The notes under the pieces are model-generated. The model worked only from the letters and a program-made list of their open reading frames with translations. It ran no database searches and was not told where the DNA came from. The translations under genes were made by a program, and so were the position numbers. A stretch of 37,353 bases of DNA from Abditibacteriaceae bacterium. Its GTDB lineage: Bacteria > Armatimonadota > Abditibacteriia > Abditibacteriales > Abditibacteriaceae. This document shows positions 22,989 through 31,235 of this stretch, piece after piece (position 1 is the first letter of the stretch; every line of letters starts with the position of its first letter). The DNA is taken from NCBI GenBank assembly GCA_019239895.1, contig JAFAZH010000054.1, positions 1 through 37,353 on the forward strand, given 5' to 3'.

Positions 22989-23651
22989 TTACAATTTGGC
23001 GAGGGTCACGCGAACGTTGTCGAGATAATAAGCACGCGGCACCTCAAAAGTTCCCCAGACACCAATCGTGACGTAAAGCTTGCCGTTCATAGCGGATGTG
23101 GCATCGAAACTATAAGTCTTTTCCAGCCACTGATAGCCTACATCCGTTGGAGAGCCATTCCCCGTGTTGCCCTGAAACATCAGTTGGTCTCTGGTGCGTG
23201 GTGGCTGTGCGGAGACCCCTGTAATCAGATTCCACAATCCAATATCCCCAAAGTCCGCAGTGGCCAATGCGTATTTAACGTTCACTCGATACCGCTGATT
23301 CGCTTGAACGCTAAAAGGCCGCTCAATCCAAACTTTTCCCGCATCAGTCAGGTTGTCGAGCGATAACTTCAAAGCAGTGTGTCCGCTTGTAGCCCGCTCC
23401 CCGGAATGCTGCACCGACCATCTGGCTATCGCAGGCGGCGCATTCGGTGCCTGACCGGGATCATAAACATCGAGGGCATGTGCGCTCCACCCTTCAAGAC
23501 TTTTCTCAAAGGAGAATACTTGAGTTCCTGCCGGTGTTGTGGGGGTGCTTGGCGTCGGAGTTGGAGTATTCACGCCGTCGAGCGAACTGCCACCGCAGCC
23601 CGCTAAAGCCATGATAGCCAAGAAAATCAGCAAAGTTTTAAGAGACTTCAT
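22989..23651 (-). CDS. Lipoprotein with carbohydrate-binding-like domain
   Basis: A 220-aa protein. The start at 23651 gives MKSLKTLLIFLAIMALAGC, a classic lipobox (LAGC, lipid-modified C19). A Pro/Thr linker (about 30-48) leads into a beta-rich module from 48 (FSFEKSLEGWSAH) to the C-terminus (YYLDNVRVTL). The module's N-terminal 'FE.GxxGW' and C-terminal 'LDNVRV' are typical of jelly-roll carbohydrate-binding modules. Ligand unknown. An outer-surface or periplasmic location is expected. It is a single gene in the same direction as the TPR gene, 56 bp downstream of it. Confidence 0.75.
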   Translation of the reverse strand: MKSLKTLLIFLAIMALAGCGGSSLDGVNTPTPTPSTPTTPAGTQVFSFEKSLEGWSAHALDVYDPGQAPNAPPAIARWSVQHSGERATSGHTALKLSLDNLTDAGKVWIERPFSVQANQRYRVNVKYALATADFGDIGLWNLITGVSAQPPRTRDQLMFQGNTGNGSPTDVGYQWLEKTYSFDATSAMNGKLYVTIGVWGTFEVPRAYYLDNVRVTLAKL

Positions 23652-23707
23652 AGCGTGTGCGTGTACCATTCAGCAGCTCAAAAACTTCTACCTGTAGGGC
23701 CTTTACG

Positions 23708-24724
23708 TTACTTCTTATTTTCTAACTTGGTGAGGAGTTCCCGTGCTTTTTCATGCCCTAACTCAGCCGCTTTCAAGAGTGCTTGCTTGGCTTTAAACTT
23801 GTGCTTACAACGGATCAGATGCTTGCCCAAGAAATAGTGGGCATAAGAGTAGTCCGGGTCGAGTTCAGTTGCCTTTCTTAACAGTTGGCCTGCTTTAGCT
23901 CGATCAAAATCGGTAGCAAATAAGAAATTGCCGTAGTATGAATACGTTAGAGTATCTGGCCATATAGTTACTGCTGCTTGAAAGTGTTCCTCAGCCGCCT
24001 TACCCTTTCCCAGGTGCCACATTAATTCAGCCAAATAGAGGCGTGACCATCCATAATCTGGTTTGAGTTCAATAGATTTGAGGAGAACCTGCTTGGCTTC
24101 TGCTCTCAAGCCGTCATCGGATTCATCCCTTCGCAGTCTGGCTAAAGCTTCACTATAAAGCACAACACCTAACTCTGCGTAAGCCACCGCATAATGAGGA
24201 TCAATCTCAATTGCACGCCGTAGATGATACTCTGCTAACTCATATTTGTTCTGTAACTTGTACTCGCAGCCCAGATTATAATGCGCTTCCTCATACTCTG
24301 GATCAAGCTTTAGAGCTTCTTGGAGGCATTCCATAGCTTCCTGATCTCTATCCAAACGACTGAGCGTGTCATATAGAAAGATGCACGACCAGGGATGGGG
24401 CTTGATAGCTAAAGAATGTCGTAGTGCTGTCTCTGCGTCAGACAGTTGATTAAGCTCCATATAGCAATGACCGATAAGCGTATACGCTGTAGCTCTGCCT
24501 TTCCCACTTTCCAGTATTTCAAGGCCAACATTCAATGCCTCTTGCCAATTTCCTTGCTGCATAAAAATTCCAGCATACCGGAGGCGGACTGCGGTAAGTT
24601 TATAAGGATCAGTATCAGAGGCCGCCATAACCATACAGCGTTCATAAATCTGGCGAGCTGCTTCCAGGCTACCGGATTCAACCGCTTCTAAACCTTGCCG
24701 CATTAGCTCATCAAAGTCACTCAT
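23708..24724 (-). CDS. Tetratricopeptide-repeat protein
   Basis: A 338-aa protein made almost entirely of TPR units. Typical 34-residue repeats with the W-L-G-Y-A-P positions occur, for example ATAYTLIGHCYMELNQLSDAETALRHSLAIKP, EEAHYNLGCEYKLQNKYELAEYHLRRAIEIDP and SYAHYFLGKHLIRCKHKFKAKQALLKAAELG. No signal peptide or other domain is visible, so it is probably cytosolic and a protein-protein scaffold. The ATG overlaps the stop of the J-RuvB gene (ATGA, 24721-24724), giving translational coupling. This hints at a joint function, but no partner is known. Confidence 0.88.
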   Translation of the reverse strand: MSDFDELMRQGLEAVESGSLEAARQIYERCMVMAASDTDPYKLTAVRLRYAGIFMQQGNWQEALNVGLEILESGKGRATAYTLIGHCYMELNQLSDAETALRHSLAIKPHPWSCIFLYDTLSRLDRDQEAMECLQEALKLDPEYEEAHYNLGCEYKLQNKYELAEYHLRRAIEIDPHYAVAYAELGVVLYSEALARLRRDESDDGLRAEAKQVLLKSIELKPDYGWSRLYLAELMWHLGKGKAAEEHFQAAVTIWPDTLTYSYYGNFLFATDFDRAKAGQLLRKATELDPDYSYAHYFLGKHLIRCKHKFKAKQALLKAAELGHEKARELLTKLENKK

Positions 24725-26067
24725 TTCTCTTCATTTTTTTCCGCGCCGATTTCGCCTTTGCGTTGCGCCTTGGCTTTTTGCCGCAGCGACTCATTGGCAT
24801 CAAAGGCTTCATCAAGCAGGGAAGGTTGAATGGTGATCGCGCCGGGTGGCGGTGGCTCGCCTAAATGCTCATAGGCGCGACGCGTGATGCGGCGACCAGA
24901 TGGCGTGCGGGCCAGAAAGCCGATTTTGAGCAGATAGGGTTCGACCACATCCACGAGAGTGTCAACCTCTTCGTTTAAGGTGGCAGCTAACGCTTCGATA
25001 CCCACCGGGCCACCGTTATAAATATCTTTAATAACGTTTAAGACCCCGTGATCGAGACGGTCCAAACCTAATTCGTCTATGCCTTCGAGCTTTAGCGCCG
25101 CCTCAGCTACTTCTTTGCTAATCACTCCATCGGCACGCACTTGCGCATAATCACGCACGCGACGTAGCAAGCGGTTAACAATTCGTGGCGTGCCACGAGC
25201 GCGACGGGCCAGTTCATGCGCGCCTGCCGTTTCAATTTTAGTATGCAAAATGCGCGAACTGCGGCGGGCTATTTTTACTAGATCGCTCTCATCGTAAAAA
25301 TCAAGATGCTGCTGGATACCGAAACGGTCGCGCAGAGGCCGTGTCAGCATGGCGGGACGAGTTGTTGCACCAATGATGGTGAATTTCTTCAAACGAAACG
25401 GTAGTGGTTTGGAGTACATGCCTTTATCGAGTGTAAAATTAACCATGTAATCTTCCATCGCCGAATAAAGAAACTCTTCCACCACACGCGGCAACCGATG
25501 GATTTCATCAATAAAGATAATATCGCCATCATCGGCATTGGTCAGAAAAGGCATCACGTCCCCCGGTCGTTCCAGTGCTGGGCCAGAGGTGATGGAGATT
25601 TCTCGGTCTAATTCTTCGGCTATAATGTACGCGAGCGTGGTCTTACCAAGGCCCGGTGGACCATGCACCAATAAATGATCCAGCGTTTCACCACGCTGTT
25701 TGGAAGCTAAAATAGCGATATGAAGGCGTTCGACGGTTTCCCGTTGTCCCACATACTCATCTAACGATTTTGGCCGTAGTCCCCAATCAAAATCTGCTTC
25801 GCCTGTTGTGGCTTCTGCTCCAACTACACGCTCCTTGGACGTTTTAGGCTGACTTTGACTCTCTTGATCGTATTGTTCTCGCTTTTCTTTATCACCTAAC
25901 ACTTCGTATGCCTCATTTATCTCTTTCATTTTCCGTTCTGCCCACTCGTTATCTTCTGCGTTGGCATCAGGATGCAATTCACGGGCGAGTTTACGATACG
26001 CTTTTTTGATTTCGTCCTCAGTGGCACCACGATTTATACCCAGAATTCTGTAATAATCTTTGCTCAT
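24721..26067 (-). CDS. ruvB: RuvB Holliday-junction helicase with N-terminal J domain
   Basis: A single uninterrupted 448-aa reading frame. Residues 1-68 are a J domain (DYYRILGINRGATEDEIKKAYRK, HPD at 32-34). A Ser/Thr/Glu linker follows (69-96). From about 97 it is a complete RuvB: RPKSLDEYVGQ, Walker A GPPGLGKT (136-143), Walker B IIFIDEIH (183-190), GATTRPAMLTRPLRDRFGI with the arginine-finger region, and the winged-helix FLARTPSGRRITRRAYEHLG. No ATG lies between M47, inside the J domain, and Walker A, so RuvB cannot easily be made alone. GGGAGA precedes the ATG. RuvB drives branch migration with RuvA; the J domain would normally recruit DnaK. ruvA and ruvC are not in the window. Confidence 0.95.
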   Translation of the reverse strand: MSKDYYRILGINRGATEDEIKKAYRKLARELHPDANAEDNEWAERKMKEINEAYEVLGDKEKREQYDQESQSQPKTSKERVVGAEATTGEADFDWGLRPKSLDEYVGQRETVERLHIAILASKQRGETLDHLLVHGPPGLGKTTLAYIIAEELDREISITSGPALERPGDVMPFLTNADDGDIIFIDEIHRLPRVVEEFLYSAMEDYMVNFTLDKGMYSKPLPFRLKKFTIIGATTRPAMLTRPLRDRFGIQQHLDFYDESDLVKIARRSSRILHTKIETAGAHELARRARGTPRIVNRLLRRVRDYAQVRADGVISKEVAEAALKLEGIDELGLDRLDHGVLNVIKDIYNGGPVGIEALAATLNEEVDTLVDVVEPYLLKIGFLARTPSGRRITRRAYEHLGEPPPPGAITIQPSLLDEAFDANESLRQKAKAQRKGEIGAEKNEEK

Positions 26068-26291
26068 TTATTTCTCCCGTGTCTCCCTATTGGGTTTTAA
26101 CAGAGTAAAAGACTTGATGAAGCTCATTCATATCACTGCTGTTTGTTAGGGATTAATATACTCTTGGCCTATACTTTTGCATCCTTTACATTGGTCTCAG
26201 TGAAAACTCGAATATTAACGTTAGTTTAGCAGGAATGGAACAGTGAGGACGACTTTGGCAGCCTCCATGTCCAAGTCAATGCAGCCCCAAA

Positions 26292-27095
26292 CTATGACGG
26301 CAAATTATCGGTGCGCAGCGTCCAGTCGAGGGGTGTCCAGTTGGGTCGGGGTGAGCCAGCCTTGCGCTCATAAGGCTGCTGCGGGTCGGGCATGACGGCG
26401 GTGTTGAGGCCATAGCGAATATGGGCGGAGCGATTCTCGGAACCGGAATGAACCGTGAGATAATGCATAAAGATGACATCGCCTGCCTGCCCCGGCATTG
26501 GTATGGGTTCAGCATAGGGCAAATCGGGCGGCACGGTACTGCCGGGATGCTGAGTCGTGACCCAATGCTCGAATACCTGGCGATGGCTGCCAGGCAGAAT
26601 GGTTGTCGCGCCACCGTGCGCGGGCACATCGTTCAGGTAGGCAAAGACGATTAGGAAGTGCTTGTCTGGCCAGAGCGTGGTGTGCTTCATGCCATCAATG
26701 TGCCAGCCGCTGGGCCGCACCCACTGCGCGGCTCCGGGAGTGGGGAATTGCAGAACGGGAATAAAGCCCTGAATGAGAGGATCGGCTTCACCTCGCGTTT
26801 CCAGATAGGGACTAAAGCAGAGACCCGGCACGAAGTGCGGCCCCACCAGTTGTTCCGCCACAGACTCGATTTGCGGGGTGCGGCAGGGCACCGTCGCCGC
26901 ACGCGCCTCTTCATCCCACACCACGTTCTTCCCGACCCATGTCGCGGGGTCATTTTCATCCACTTGCAGAGATTCCTGGATTTGTTGCCGCGCTATATTG
27001 ACGACATCGAGTGGAATCAGGCCACGCATGACGATATAGCCGTCTTGAATGAACTGGTCTTTATGCTGGGGTGTAAGAGTAGGTGAAGTATTCAT
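26292..27095 (-). CDS. Phytanoyl-CoA dioxygenase (PhyH) family protein
   Basis: A 267-aa Fe(II)/2-oxoglutarate oxygenase of the PhyH family. The facial triad is visible: H132-x-D134 (GWHIDGM) and distal H216 (LTVHSGSENRS), with R227 likely to bind 2-oxoglutarate. N-terminal DGYIVMRGLIP is also typical. Such proteins hydroxylate lipids, small metabolites or osmolytes. The substrate here is unknown. It shares direction and fold, but little obvious sequence, with the next gene upstream, 88 bp away. Confidence 0.87.
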   Translation of the reverse strand: MNTSPTLTPQHKDQFIQDGYIVMRGLIPLDVVNIARQQIQESLQVDENDPATWVGKNVVWDEEARAATVPCRTPQIESVAEQLVGPHFVPGLCFSPYLETRGEADPLIQGFIPVLQFPTPGAAQWVRPSGWHIDGMKHTTLWPDKHFLIVFAYLNDVPAHGGATTILPGSHRQVFEHWVTTQHPGSTVPPDLPYAEPIPMPGQAGDVIFMHYLTVHSGSENRSAHIRYGLNTAVMPDPQQPYERKAGSPRPNWTPLDWTLRTDNLPS

Positions 27096-27183
27096 GATTT
27101 ATGGGCAGGACTAATTAGACTTAATTCCATCCAGAAACGAGCGGGCTATTAATAGCAGACGGCTGCTTTAGCGACGGGTGGGG

Positions 27184-27939
27184 CTAAGACAGCATAAGAG
27201 TTTCCGGTGCGCCAGCGCCGGTTCGAGTGCTCACGGTGCGCAAGTCACCGGGAAAGAAAGCAACGGTTAGGCTGCGCCGTGTGTGCGTCGAGTTGTTGCC
27301 CGCTGAACCGTGTAGCAACAGGCCGTGAAAGAACACGGCATCACCGGCCTTGAGGTCTACTTTGACAGCGTGCTGCTCAATGTCGCGGCGGCAGGTTTGG
27401 GCGATGCGCTCCGTATTTTCTTCCCAGCCCAGACCGACTGGCCCCGCGTGATGGGAGCCGGGCACCACTTCAAGGCAACCATTCTCTGGCAGAAAGTCAT
27501 CCAGTGCCACAATCGTCGAGAGATGGGCAAAGGTGCCCTCGTCCCATACTGCGGCGTCCTGATGCCACAGCACGGGAGCAGGATTAAAGGGAGCTTTAAG
27601 CATCACCATGTTGTGGCGATTCAGACAAACGCCAAAAGGCGACGGCAAGAGTTGTGTTGTCGCTTGAGCTAACGGACCAGAAACAATTTGAGAGAAAGCC
27701 CCGCCCCGATCAATCACGCGGTTCAGGCGACGAAAGACGCGGCCCCGCTCATCTTTATAGAGCTGCGGTACCGCTGCGCAGGCTTCGGGGGTCTCTTGCT
27801 CGAACAGAATTGGCTCTATCTTCTGGGCCACGGCGTAGTCAGTCGCGTCACACAGGGCTGTTAATTCATCAGGATGCAGCAAGTCGCGCACGATGAGGTA
27901 GCCGTTTTCGTGATATGCTTGAAGGTTCAGGGGAGCCAT
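27184..27939 (-). CDS. Phytanoyl-CoA dioxygenase (PhyH) family protein
   Basis: A 251-aa PhyH-type oxygenase. It begins ENGYLIVRDLLHPDEL. The metal triad is H126-x-D128 (LWHQDAAVWDE) and H210 (LLLHGSAGNN), with R221/R222 for 2-oxoglutarate. PGSHHAGPV is the loop seen before the distal strand in this family. Substrate unknown. It is followed by the other PhyH gene and preceded by a methyltransferase 42 bp away, so the three may form one transcript. Confidence 0.88.
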   Translation of the reverse strand: MAPLNLQAYHENGYLIVRDLLHPDELTALCDATDYAVAQKIEPILFEQETPEACAAVPQLYKDERGRVFRRLNRVIDRGGAFSQIVSGPLAQATTQLLPSPFGVCLNRHNMVMLKAPFNPAPVLWHQDAAVWDEGTFAHLSTIVALDDFLPENGCLEVVPGSHHAGPVGLGWEENTERIAQTCRRDIEQHAVKVDLKAGDAVFFHGLLLHGSAGNNSTHTRRSLTVAFFPGDLRTVSTRTGAGAPETLMLS

Positions 27940-27981
27940 GCGTTTAATCCTTTACGCCTATTGATGAATGCCAGTATGGAT

Positions 27982-28830
27982 TTAGCCCACTTTTTCGGCT
28001 TCCACATAAGCGAGGGGAATGGTTAAGGCAAGCTCCCCATGCCATTCTGCGTAAAGATTGAGATTGGTTTCCAAACGAGTCAATACTGCCGCTTGCTCAG
28101 CAGGGTTCAAGATTCCTTTCCAACTGTCCAGAAAAGCCAACTTAATAAAGTAATGGTTTAACAGCGCACTGCCATCGGCGAAACGCATAGTTGCTGTCTC
28201 TTCCTGCACTTTGATTATGGCAAAGCCCGTTAGCTCTAATAATTGGCGCAAGCCTTCAACAGTCGCACGATGATGGATATGCGCGTCCAGGGCTGCTACT
28301 GCCTGGGACAAATCAAGTTCTTGCAACGTCGTGGCATAGACCTCATAAAACTCCACCATGTGCCCCTGCAAATTGGTAGTTAGGGCCAACTTTGCTGTGG
28401 GTTTTGCCACGCGCCAGCACTCCCTCAAGGCGGCTTCCGGGTGACTGAAGTTATTGATGCCCAGATTAGAAATGATAAGGTCAAACTGCCCATCAGGGAA
28501 GGACATAGCTTCGGCACTTTGCAGGCTTAATCTAACATTTGAGACATTCCAGAGCCGCATTTTAAGTTGAGCGCGTTGTAGGGCAGCCTCCCAGGGATCA
28601 ATGCCATAGACCGTGCAGGTGGAGCCTAAGCGTTGCGCCAGTTCCAAGGCCGGGAAACCAGTGCCACAGCCGACATCTAGGACTTGCAGGTGACGTTGCA
28701 ATGGGACGTGTTTCAGCAGCAACGAGCCAGCCAGCGCCGACCATAAGGGTAGTTCGTCGTAAGCGGATACAACGTCAGGATCATTAAGATCAGCTTGAAA
28801 GGAGAGATACTCTGGCTGCTCTGGCATCAT
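27982..28830 (-). CDS. Class I SAM-dependent methyltransferase
   Basis: A 282-aa methyltransferase. Motif I is VLDVGCGTGFPALELAQRLG, the acidic ribose-binding loop is VYGIDPWEAA, and motif IV/post-IV is FDLIISNLGINNFSHPEAALRECWRV. This resembles methyltransferase domain 11/25 proteins acting on small molecules. The start at 28830 follows GAGGAG by 4 bp; a second ATG follows immediately. The C-terminal half contains no recognised domain. No substrate can be inferred. It is divergent from trpE. Confidence 0.85.
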   Translation of the reverse strand: MMPEQPEYLSFQADLNDPDVVSAYDELPLWSALAGSLLLKHVPLQRHLQVLDVGCGTGFPALELAQRLGSTCTVYGIDPWEAALQRAQLKMRLWNVSNVRLSLQSAEAMSFPDGQFDLIISNLGINNFSHPEAALRECWRVAKPTAKLALTTNLQGHMVEFYEVYATTLQELDLSQAVAALDAHIHHRATVEGLRQLLELTGFAIIKVQEETATMRFADGSALLNHYFIKLAFLDSWKGILNPAEQAAVLTRLETNLNLYAEWHGELALTIPLAYVEAEKVG

Positions 28831-28928
28831 GCGTCTCCTCAATTTGATGTAGTTAGTTCATGCTCAAACAATGATAGAGGAATTATACACCCGTTCGCGG
28901 CGAGGCATGATTTGCTAAACTGCCATTC

Positions 28929-30458
28929 ATGCAAGCGGCACTGATAAATCCCAGTTTTGAAGAGTTTGAGGCGATGGCGCAACAGGGCAACCTGATTCCG
29001 GTGCATTGCGAAGTCTTAGCCGATCTGGAAACGCCCGTCTCAGCTTTCTTAAAACTGCGGCCTGATTCCAAAGACTCATTAGAGGCGGGAGATGCCTTTC
29101 TCTTAGAAAGTGTGGAAGGCGGCGAATCCCTCGCGCGTTATTCGTTTATGGGTGTCACCTCGCGGGCGACCCTCAAGACCAAGGGCCACGAAGTCTGGTT
29201 GTGTGAAGGTGATAACGAGCAACACTTTACCCTTGAAGCGGGGCGCGACCCTCTACACGTTATCGAGGAGTGGATGGGGCGGTTTCGTTTCGTCAATGCC
29301 TCTGGTCTGCCGCGTTTTTGTGGTGGCGCCGTTGGCTATCTGGGCTATGATCTCGTGCGCTTCTTCGAGCGTCTACCCGATGCGCCGCCTGATGATCGGG
29401 ATATTCCCGATTGCCACTTGCTATTAACCGATACCATTCTGATTTTTGATTCAGTGCGCCACTCGATTCGCGTGCTGAATAACGCTTTTATCCAGGGCGA
29501 TGTGCGGGCGGCTTATGATGAGGCTTGCCAGAAGATTGAGGCTACCCTCGCTAAGCTGCGCTGCGAAACGGCCCACGCTGAATTACTGCCCTTGGCGGCA
29601 CCTCTGGAAGAGAATGAACCGCAGAGCAATATGTCGCAGGCCCAGTATGAAGCCGCTGTGGAAAAGTGCCGCGAGTATATTCACGCTGGCGATTGCGTCC
29701 AGGTAGTGCCGTCCCAACGCTTTGCCGTGCCCCTGCACGCTGGCCCCTTCAATGTTTATCGCGCACTGCGCCATATCAGCCCCGCGCCGTATATGTTCTT
29801 TCTAAGTCTGGGCGATGTGCAGCTTATCGGCGCTTCGCCGGAGATTCTGGTAACGGAAGATAACGGTAAAGTCGTAACGCGTCCCCTCGCTGGCACACGG
29901 CGTCGCGGCAAAACGGCTGATGAAGATGTGGCCTTAGAACGTGAACTGTTAGCTGATCCTAAAGAACGTGCCGAGCATATAATGTTGGTGGACTTAGGGC
30001 GCAACGATTTAGGCCGTGTGTGCGAGTATGGCACGGTTGAAGTGCGTGAACTGATGAAGGTGGAACGTTACTCGCATGTGATGCACATTGCTTCGGATGT
30101 CATCGGTAGACTGCGTTCCGACAAAACACAATTCGATGTGCTGCGGGCTGCGTTTCCAGCAGGCACCTTGAGCGGTGCGCCCAAGATTCGCGCCATGCAG
30201 ATTATTGATGAACTGGAGCCTACTCGTCGTGGCCCCTACGGTGGCGCGATTGGCTACTTTTCTTTCAGTGGCAACCTCGATAGCTGTATTACGCTACGCA
30301 CCCTGGTTGTAAAAGATAACATGGCTTACGTGCAAGCGGGAGCCGGGGTGGTCGCCGATAGTGTGCCCACTGTAGAATATAACGAAACCCGCGACAAAGC
30401 CCGCGCCGCCCTACGCGCTGTCGCCCTCGCCGAAAAAGCCATGAGTGCGGAAAAATAA
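28929..30458 (+). CDS. trpE: Anthranilate synthase component I
   Basis: A 509-aa TrpE, which converts chorismate (with ammonia from TrpG) to anthranilate. The C-terminal chorismate-binding domain has PSQRFAVPL, SPEILVTEDNGKVVTRPLAGTRRRGKT, MLVDLGRNDLGRVC, AAFPAGTLSGAPKIRAMQIIDELEP and GAIGYFSFSGNLDSCI. The N-terminal domain has PVSAFLKL and FLLESVEGGESLARYSFMG, the usual tryptophan-feedback region. No trpG, trpD or leader attenuator is seen nearby; the gene appears to stand alone. The ATG at 28929 has no strong ribosome site. Confidence 0.95.
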   Translation: MQAALINPSFEEFEAMAQQGNLIPVHCEVLADLETPVSAFLKLRPDSKDSLEAGDAFLLESVEGGESLARYSFMGVTSRATLKTKGHEVWLCEGDNEQHFTLEAGRDPLHVIEEWMGRFRFVNASGLPRFCGGAVGYLGYDLVRFFERLPDAPPDDRDIPDCHLLLTDTILIFDSVRHSIRVLNNAFIQGDVRAAYDEACQKIEATLAKLRCETAHAELLPLAAPLEENEPQSNMSQAQYEAAVEKCREYIHAGDCVQVVPSQRFAVPLHAGPFNVYRALRHISPAPYMFFLSLGDVQLIGASPEILVTEDNGKVVTRPLAGTRRRGKTADEDVALERELLADPKERAEHIMLVDLGRNDLGRVCEYGTVEVRELMKVERYSHVMHIASDVIGRLRSDKTQFDVLRAAFPAGTLSGAPKIRAMQIIDELEPTRRGPYGGAIGYFSFSGNLDSCITLRTLVVKDNMAYVQAGAGVVADSVPTVEYNETRDKARAALRAVALAEKAMSAEK

Positions 30459-30785
30459 GTGCTGAGTTCTGAGTAAAAGTTCTGAGTGTTCAGTTGTAGT
30501 AACAAGTTGAAGAATGCCAGTGTTCCGTAACAGTAAGAGTTTGTCATTCTGAGCATAGCGAAGAATCTGCTTTGCGGGGTTATAGAGAATAAGCATAACC
30601 TCTAATTCTATGGACGCCCTTACAAGATGCTTCGCTACGCTCAGAATGACAGCTATCACTATGTAGATTGAACGATAAAAATATATTACCAGATGAAATC
30701 CACCTCCCCATCACAACCACAACAAAGCCTGTTCACTTCTGAACCCGATACCAACTCACTCAGCACTCAGTCCTCAGCACCCGGC
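30459..30785. repeat. Composite inverted repeat with GTCATTCTGAG core, copy 2
   Basis: Heptamer units of the form (N)NCTGAG (30462-30490) face CAGCACT/CAGTCCT units (about 30752-30785) on the other side. Between them, 30543-30568 and 30625-30650 form an inverted pair matching at 24 of 26 positions. The core GTCATTCTGAGC...AGCGAAGAATCT is shared with copy 1 at 18274-18400. The right heptamer arm lies inside the rnhA reading frame. Confidence 0.85.
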
Positions 30786-31235
30786 ACTATCTATTGCGAT
30801 GGTGCGTGTTCGGGCAATCCTGGCCCCGGCGGTTGGGGCACGATTGTGGATCAAGATGGCACGCGGCGTGAGCTTTCTGGCGGACGACCCAGCACCACCA
30901 ATAACCAGATGGAGTTGCAAGCTCTGATTGAAGGGTTAAAAGCGGTGCCTGCTGGCACGAAGGTGCATATTGTAACGGATTCTGAATATGTGGCGAAGGG
31001 TGTCACTTCCTGGCTGAAGGGGTGGATCAGGAACGGCTGGAAGACAGCCTCCAAGCAACCAGTCAAAAACCGAGAGCAATGGCAGGAACTGTACGCCTTG
31101 CTACAAGCGCGACCCCATAAAATCGAATGGGTGCGTGGCCATGCCGGGCACGCCGAGAACGAGCGTTGCGATGAACTGGCGCGGGCCGCGATTAGTCGCT
31201 ATGCCTCTAAAAATAGGAATGGGGCTGGCGTGTGA
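30693..31235 (+). CDS. rnhA: Ribonuclease HI with repeat-derived N-terminal extension
   Basis: RNase HI cleaves RNA in RNA-DNA hybrids. The active-site carboxylates are D36 (YCDGACSGNPGPGGWG), E74 (NQMELQAL), D96 (TDSEYV) and D160 (NERCDELA), with H150/H153 in the flexible loop. The basic handle WLKGWIRNGWKTASKQPVKN is present. Total 180 aa, about 30 longer than usual at the N-terminus. That extension has QQSLF (10-14), resembling the beta-clamp motif QL(S/D)LF, and its second part (about 20-29) is encoded by CAGCACT-type heptamers. No internal ATG lies before the domain, so the extension is probably translated. The downstream methyltransferase overlaps by GTGA. Confidence 0.93.
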   Translation: MKSTSPSQPQQSLFTSEPDTNSLSTQSSAPGTIYCDGACSGNPGPGGWGTIVDQDGTRRELSGGRPSTTNNQMELQALIEGLKAVPAGTKVHIVTDSEYVAKGVTSWLKGWIRNGWKTASKQPVKNREQWQELYALLQARPHKIEWVRGHAGHAENERCDELARAAISRYASKNRNGAGV

